DNA of 18,691 nt. Origin: Phycisphaerales bacterium (GTDB taxonomy: Bacteria > Planctomycetota > Phycisphaerae > Sedimentisphaerales > Anaerohalosphaeraceae). This document shows, piece after piece, positions 14,223 through 18,691 of this stretch. The notes beneath the pieces are model-generated. The model made no database searches. It worked only from the letters and a program-made list of their open reading frames with translations, and had not been told where the DNA came from. The stretch covers positions 1 to 18,691 of the forward strand of contig DRGS01000099.1 in the NCBI GenBank assembly GCA_011053245.1, read 5' to 3'. Each line of letters opens with the position of its first letter. Position 1 is the stretch's first letter. Made by a program: the position numbers and the translations under genes.

Positions 14223-14322
14223 CCTAAGAAATTATCTATGTCAGAATCAGGATTTCTCTTGTTGAGCCTTGCTGGCTCTGGTGCGACAATCCACTGGGAC
14301 GATACTTAGGATAATGGTAACC
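14223..14322 (+). repeat. 100-nt leader repeat, copy B (contains recurrent element, copy 5)
   Basis: This gap-free match to 11061-11160 (73 of 100) lies in the 203-nt gap before the gene at 14396. The element core is 14224-14252 (CTATGTCAGAATCAGG). After the block, TCTGAACGA..CAGG, AAAGGGG and a start codon follow in the same order as after copy A. This suggests that a whole leader segment was duplicated rather than only the 100 nt. Confidence 0.7.
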
Positions 14323-14395
14323 GTTGGGGCCATTAGTTGATCTGAACGATTACAGGAAACTTTATGACAACTAAAATTCAGAAAGGGGTGGAATT

Positions 14396-15184
14396 ATGTG
14401 TTCAATGCTTAGAAAAAAGAAAATCCTGTTTGTACTGGTAATTAATATGGTTTTTTGCGTTGCAGCGGAGGCGGATACGTTGGAATTGCTTAATGGTTCG
14501 ATAATCATGGGTGATTTCATGGGCGGAACTAAAAAGACCGTTCGTTTTCAGGTAGGTAAGAATCTTCAAACTTACCCCAAAGGTGATGTTCTGGCTATCA
14601 CTTTTGTGGAGACACCTTCGCCGGCAACTGTTCCAAAACAGAAGACGCCTCCTGCGCCAGCTACCCCTGCACAAGTTCAGCCAGCATCTATCCCTCAGAC
14701 AGTGACGATTCCAGCAGGGACGCGAATTACGGTTAGAACCAACGAGACTCTCGATTCTAAAAGGCATGGGACCGGACACATGTTCACCGGTACTCTTGGA
14801 GCCGATTTGATAGGCCAGGGACAGGTGATCGCTCGGCGGGGTGAAGATGTTTTTGGTCGTTTAACCAGAGCCGAGAAAACCGGCAGATTAGCTGGACAGG
14901 CCGAACTAAGAGTTATAATTACCGATATTATGATTGATGAAAAGCCTTACCCTGTCGTTACCTCTTCTATCAAGGTTGTTGGCAAAAAAACCGGTAAACA
15001 AACAGTAAAAAATGTTGGTGTTGCCGCAGGTATAGGTGCGCTGGTAAGAGGTTCAAAAGGAGCAAAAAGAGGTGCTGCGCTGGGGATCGGAGTTTCGGTC
15101 CTGACCGAAGGTGAGCAGGTAAATATTCCTGCGGGCACTTTGCTTGAATTCAGGCTCGCCTCACCACTAATTTATGCTCCATAG
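14396..15184 (+). CDS. Exported protein with small N-terminal beta domain, Pro-rich linker and glycine-zipper region
   Basis: ATG 14396 follows AGAAAGGGGTGG, a good ribosome binding site. Residues 1-26 form a signal peptide. Residues 27-70 (DTLELLNGSIIMGDFMGG onward) resemble the small SH3/LSm-like beta domain found at the start of many exported proteins. A Pro/Ala linker (73-100) follows, then a beta-rich region of about 100-200 opening with IPAGTRITVRTNETLDSKRH. A glycine-rich stretch at 207-235 (GVAAGIGALVRGSKGAKRGA) looks like a glycine zipper, and the end repeats the IPAGT phrase (244-248). I recognise no named family. The TrbI-like IPAGT...LxS pattern suggests a beta-barrel-like exported domain, possibly in the envelope. 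Its leader and signal-peptide region resemble those of the isochorismatase gene. Confidence 0.8.
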   Translation: MCSMLRKKKILFVLVINMVFCVAAEADTLELLNGSIIMGDFMGGTKKTVRFQVGKNLQTYPKGDVLAITFVETPSPATVPKQKTPPAPATPAQVQPASIPQTVTIPAGTRITVRTNETLDSKRHGTGHMFTGTLGADLIGQGQVIARRGEDVFGRLTRAEKTGRLAGQAELRVIITDIMIDEKPYPVVTSSIKVVGKKTGKQTVKNVGVAAGIGALVRGSKGAKRGAALGIGVSVLTEGEQVNIPAGTLLEFRLASPLIYAP

Positions 15185-15300
15185 TATTTGGTTAAGGTAG
15201 AAAAAGAGACGTCAATAACTTATGGCCTGATGGTCGATGCCTCATTAAATGCAATACATTCATTTTTGCTGCATGTGAATACTAAAAAGAGGGGAAAATA

Positions 15301-16662
15301 ATGACCAAACATACAGGATCAATTTTAATTTTTTGTTTTATAGGTGTTTTTGCCACAGCCCATGCAGCCGATGAAAAACCACCGAAAGCCGATACCACAT
15401 TGGCACAGTCCGATGAAATGTGGCCGGAAGTGGATCATACAATTGCGGCAGAACCGAAAGACGAAGCCCTGGATTTTGCAAGGACCAAACTGACGGGGGA
15501 CTGGGGCGGCGGACGCACGGACCTGGCCAAAAAGGGGATTACTTTTGACATCGATATCCTCCAAAGCTGGCAGGGAGTTCTCAGCGGGGGCCGGGATAAG
15601 AGTTGGAAGTACGGCGGCTCCGTCGATTACTGGCTCCAGATGGACTTTGAAAAAATGGGACTCTGGGAAGGTGCATTTGTAGAAATACGGGCTGAAACAC
15701 AGTACGGTCAGTTTGCCAACCTCGCCTCCGGATCTGTTCTGGGAGTCAACACCGACGGATTGTTTCCCCTGTCGGATGAACACAGAACGACTCTGTCTCA
15801 TGTTGTATTTACGCAGTTTCTCTCTGAGAGCATGGGGATAGTCTTCGGGAAAATCGATACGCTGGACGGGGATAACAATGAGTTTGCCGGATCGAGAGGC
15901 AAAGAGAACTTCATGAATCCGAATTTTGTATTCAACCCGGTCATCCTTCGAACCGCTCCCTATTCTTCAATGGGAGGCGGAGTGGTTTTCTATTTCCCCA
16001 ATGTGATGGACCCGGACCCAGCTATTCTTCAATTCTCGGCACTCGGAGCCAACGGACAGCCCAACCGGGCAGGATGGGACGATGATTTTGAAGATGGAAC
16101 CAATTTTTCTTCGGAATATTCGCAGCCGAGTCGTTTCTTTGGTTTGCCAGGCAGGCATCTGTTTGGCGGAACTTATAATGACAGAGATGTTACCCTGCTG
16201 GAACAGAATCCGCGCACACTTCTGGAGTTTCTTCTCGGGTTGGGCCCACTCGAAGAGCAGGAAGGATCGTGGTCGTTTTATTACAATTTCCACCAGTATT
16301 TGTTCACGGAACAGCAAGATCCCACACAGGGATTCGGACTCTTCGGCCGCTACGGAATTGCCGATGAGGATACCAGCGTGGTCCACAAATTTTACAGCAT
16401 CGGTCTTGGAGGCAAGGGGATAATTGAAAACCGCGATCATGATCGATTCGGTATAGGCTACTTTCATACTTCTCTTTCCAATAAACTGCCGAACTTTATT
16501 AGATCCCAGTTTTTAGATGACGCTGACGGTGTGGAAGTGTTCTATAACTTTCAAGTCAAACCATGGCTGCACATTACCGCTGACCTTCAATATATTAACC
16601 CCGGCGACCGTCGCGTGGGCGATACCTATATAGCCGGCGTCAGAGTGAAAATCGATATATAA
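15301..16662 (+). CDS. OprB-family carbohydrate-selective-type porin
   Basis: The start has AGAGGGG about 7 nt upstream. A signal peptide ends at AHA (22). The OprB signature follows: LTGDWGGGRTDLAKKGITFD (64-83). The rest shows the alternating beta-strand pattern of an outer-membrane barrel, such as VVFYFPNVM, YYNFHQYLF, VEVFYNFQVKPWLHITADLQYINPG (split here into its strands) and a closing AGVRVKIDI. Length (453) is usual for the family. OprB-type porins pass sugars and other small solutes, though relatives beside ester- and lipid-degrading enzymes are common and their substrate is often unknown. The sulfatase-like gene follows after 53 nt, so cotranscription is likely. It gives direct evidence of an outer membrane. 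Confidence 0.92.
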   Translation: MTKHTGSILIFCFIGVFATAHAADEKPPKADTTLAQSDEMWPEVDHTIAAEPKDEALDFARTKLTGDWGGGRTDLAKKGITFDIDILQSWQGVLSGGRDKSWKYGGSVDYWLQMDFEKMGLWEGAFVEIRAETQYGQFANLASGSVLGVNTDGLFPLSDEHRTTLSHVVFTQFLSESMGIVFGKIDTLDGDNNEFAGSRGKENFMNPNFVFNPVILRTAPYSSMGGGVVFYFPNVMDPDPAILQFSALGANGQPNRAGWDDDFEDGTNFSSEYSQPSRFFGLPGRHLFGGTYNDRDVTLLEQNPRTLLEFLLGLGPLEEQEGSWSFYYNFHQYLFTEQQDPTQGFGLFGRYGIADEDTSVVHKFYSIGLGGKGIIENRDHDRFGIGYFHTSLSNKLPNFIRSQFLDDADGVEVFYNFQVKPWLHITADLQYINPGDRRVGDTYIAGVRVKIDI

Positions 16663-16715
16663 GATAAGACGAATTGAATTAAAAACAGCCAGCAAAAACA
16701 GTAAAGGGCAGAATC

Positions 16716-18473
16716 ATGAGAACAAAACAAATCGTTATTGCAGTATTGGTGATTTGTAGTGTGCCTGTTGTCCATGCCGAAAAGATGACCGCATCTGGCA
16801 GCCAGTACAATATGTCACTGCAAGACAAGGTTGTCACTGGCCCCAAGGGTTCATTAACCTCACCCCAGGCTGCGGCAATGGTTGAAGAAAAAAGTGTGCG
16901 GAAAATCGCAGACGGTATTTACCGCATTGGCGGTTGGGGGATCGCGAACATCATCGCCGTCAAGGCACCCGAGGGCTGGATTATAGTAGATGCCGGTGAC
17001 TACCTTGAAGTGGCCCAAGAGCAACGCCACGCCCTGGAAGACAAAATTGGCAAGATCAAGGTCGCAGCCGTGCTCTACACCCACTCCCACTATGCGGCTG
17101 GGGCGAAGGCATGGCAGGATGAGGATACCAGGTTCTACGGACATGAATATCTGGTGGCGACCCTGAATGCCGATCAGGGGGTCAGTGTGTTAGCGGGTAA
17201 CTTCGGAACCAGGGCGGCGATCCAGTTCGGCATGTTTCACCCTGCAAAGGGTCCCGATGCGTTCCCCAACCTCATGGGTTTCAGTGCGGAGAAAATGACC
17301 GGCACCAAGGCTTTCGTGCCGCCTGACATCACCTTCAAGGATGGAGTGGTTGAAAAGCATGAGATTGCTGGTTTACGAGTGGAAGTGTTGCCCAGCAAAA
17401 CCGATGTCACCGAAAGTGTAGCCTACTATTTTCCCGACAAGAAATTGCTGACCTCCAACGCTCTTGCCGCTGGCACTATCTTCAATTTATATACCCTGCG
17501 TGGAGATTGGTATCGAAACCCGATGGTCTTCGTCGAAGCCGCTGACCTGGCGATGACTCGTGACATCGAGTATCATGTGGATATTCACGGCCAGCCGGTG
17601 ATCGGCAAGGACAAGGTCATTGCGGGCATCCAGGAAACTCGCGACCAGATGCAAATCATCCATGACCAGACTTTTCGCGCGATTGCCCTTGGTATGGATG
17701 CTCAGGGCGCTGCCGAGATGATTTACTTGCCCGAAGCAATTCGCAAAAACAAGGAAACCTACGGTCAGGTCGAGAGCCATGTCAAGCGGGTTTACAACGC
17801 TCGCATTGGCTGGATGGGATGGGATGTCTATGATATCAACCCACTGAGTAAAGCTCGTTTCAGCAACCAGATGGTTGATGCCATGGGCGGCGCCGACAAA
17901 GTATTGGAAAACGCCAAAGCTTCAAACGCGAAGAAAACATTTGAAGGGTGGCAGTGGTCGCTATACCTGACATCACAACTGTTGCATCTGGACAATAGTA
18001 ACGCTGAGGCCAAAACGCTTCGTGCCCAAGCCGCCCGTGCTCTGGGGCAACGCACAACTTCAGCCAATGCCAGAGGTTTCTATATCTCCGAAGCGTTACT
18101 ACACGAAGGCAAGGTACGCTTTGGCGAGCACGCCATTAGCCATTATCAACAACTGAGCCGGATACTGGGTGCGGTGACAGCGGAAAAATTGGCGGCTTCA
18201 CCGCTCAACGACAATGTGCAGTATTTGCGTTTTATGGTTGCCCCGCGTCTGGCTGAAGGAAAACGTGCCGAATTCAACGCCAACTTTACCGACGAAAAAG
18301 TCAGCTATGCCATTGCACTGCGTAATGGCATTGTGGCGATCACAAATCAACCTAATAAGGGCCAGACTATTAAATTGAGTAAAGATGACTGGAGCAAGTT
18401 GATTCTTGGCGAGAAGCGATTTGCAAGTTTGCATGCTTCGCTCAAGGCCTTTGACGAAGCTATTAGTCGTTAA
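16716..18473 (+). CDS. Alkyl/aryl-sulfatase-like MBL-fold protein with altered metal site
   Basis: A Sec signal peptide (1-21, VHA|E) precedes a metallo-beta-lactamase-fold domain (about 60-300), an alkylsulfatase dimerisation domain (about 305-445, with HDQTFR at 316-321) and a C-terminal SCP2-like domain (about 470-585). This is the three-domain plan of SdsA1/BDS1-type sulfatases, which release sulfate from alkyl sulfates. The usual HxHxDH metal motif reads YTHSHYAAG here: H123 and H125 are kept but the Asp-His pair is A127-A128. In the second ligand region E233 is kept, while the position expected to hold Glu after KKLLTS is N248. It may have lost the second metal, use another substrate or be a binding protein. 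Base composition is higher in G+C than the neighbours, hinting at separate acquisition. It lies between the porin and a DUF1254 gene. Confidence 0.87.
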   Translation: MRTKQIVIAVLVICSVPVVHAEKMTASGSQYNMSLQDKVVTGPKGSLTSPQAAAMVEEKSVRKIADGIYRIGGWGIANIIAVKAPEGWIIVDAGDYLEVAQEQRHALEDKIGKIKVAAVLYTHSHYAAGAKAWQDEDTRFYGHEYLVATLNADQGVSVLAGNFGTRAAIQFGMFHPAKGPDAFPNLMGFSAEKMTGTKAFVPPDITFKDGVVEKHEIAGLRVEVLPSKTDVTESVAYYFPDKKLLTSNALAAGTIFNLYTLRGDWYRNPMVFVEAADLAMTRDIEYHVDIHGQPVIGKDKVIAGIQETRDQMQIIHDQTFRAIALGMDAQGAAEMIYLPEAIRKNKETYGQVESHVKRVYNARIGWMGWDVYDINPLSKARFSNQMVDAMGGADKVLENAKASNAKKTFEGWQWSLYLTSQLLHLDNSNAEAKTLRAQAARALGQRTTSANARGFYISEALLHEGKVRFGEHAISHYQQLSRILGAVTAEKLAASPLNDNVQYLRFMVAPRLAEGKRAEFNANFTDEKVSYAIALRNGIVAITNQPNKGQTIKLSKDDWSKLILGEKRFASLHASLKAFDEAISR

Positions 18474-18506
18474 TCTCAAAAATTTCTTACAGGAAAGGTG
18501 GAAATT

Positions 18507-18691
18507 ATGAATGCTAATTTTAAGAAAGGAAAAACCAAAATGGAAATGAAAAAAAGCGTCACTCTAATTAAGAGAATCGTTACATCGCGAATTCTGGCAT
18601 TATCGATCATTCTACAATTGGCTGCCGATCCTGCAATGGCAGCAGACAGAACTCGAGAAATTGGTGTTCAGGCTTACATATATGCCTATCC
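18507..18691 (+). CDS. DUF1254 family exported protein, N-terminal part (runs off right edge)
   Basis: ATG 18507 has AGGAAAGGTGG just upstream; a second in-frame ATG at 18540 with AAGAAAGGA before it is also possible. The 61 visible codons give a basic start, a hydrophobic stretch (about 29-40) ending in a signal-peptidase site AMA (about 43-45), and then REIGVQAYIYAY. That closing phrase is typical of the start of the DUF1254 domain, whose members are exported proteins of unknown function, often paired with DUF1214. It follows the sulfatase-like gene by 33 nt, so the three genes from 15301 on look like one operon. Only the N-terminus is visible, so the call rests on a short motif. Confidence 0.72.
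   Translation, partial: MNANFKKGKTKMEMKKSVTLIKRIVTSRILALSIILQLAADPAMAADRTREIGVQAYIYAY

Overview
The window is a Gram-negative bacterial segment of moderate to low G+C, dense with exported and envelope hydrolases. The evidence for Gram-negative is an OprB-type porin, several lipobox signal peptides and several Sec-type signal peptides. A receptor-like Ser/Thr kinase with a dCache sensor, a GH3 adenylating enzyme, and neighbouring patatin, isochorismatase, DUF1622 and DUF1254 genes would fit a Planctomycetota/PVC or Desulfobacterota genome. The sequence alone does not settle this. No tRNA, rRNA, CRISPR array, transposase or integrase was seen.

Layout. (1) 1-2707, minus strand: a tight operon of an alpha/beta-hydrolase lipoprotein, an enolase-superfamily epimerase/racemase and a GH3-family acyl-adenylate enzyme that runs off the left edge. 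(2) 2993-6731, plus strand: a transmembrane dCache Ser/Thr kinase followed by a fumarylacetoacetate-hydrolase-like protein carrying a lipoprotein signal. (3) 6897-8792: a large alpha/beta-hydrolase lipoprotein, convergent with a small exported glycine-rich repeat protein (8905-9363, minus). (4) 9740-10999: a membrane-anchored patatin-like phospholipase. (5) 11000-13000: an exported isochorismatase-like hydrolase made of two fused, about 85% identical domains, flanked on both sides by decayed pieces of the same gene. (6) 13005-15184: a DUF1622 membrane protein, a VTT/TVP38-type membrane protein and an exported glycine-zipper protein. (7) 15301 to the right edge: an OprB porin, an alkylsulfatase-like metallo-beta-lactamase-fold protein with altered metal ligands, and the start of a DUF1254 protein.

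How the genes may work together (inference). Most products act outside the cytoplasm on esters, lipids, amides or sulfate esters, and the kinase could sense a ligand and signal inward. The GH3/enolase pair suggests N-acyl-amino-acid chemistry: GH3 enzymes join acyl acids to amino acids, and some members of this enolase subgroup racemise N-acylamino acids.

The most interesting non-coding signal is a recurrent element of about 29 bp, part of it palindromic. It occurs at five intergenic sites (2838, 6769, 9587, 11062 and 14224), always in the same orientation and always 5' of a plus-strand gene. Two of these sites sit inside a 100-nt block that is 73% identical without gaps. This points to a shared operator or leader RNA, or to a small dispersed repeat.
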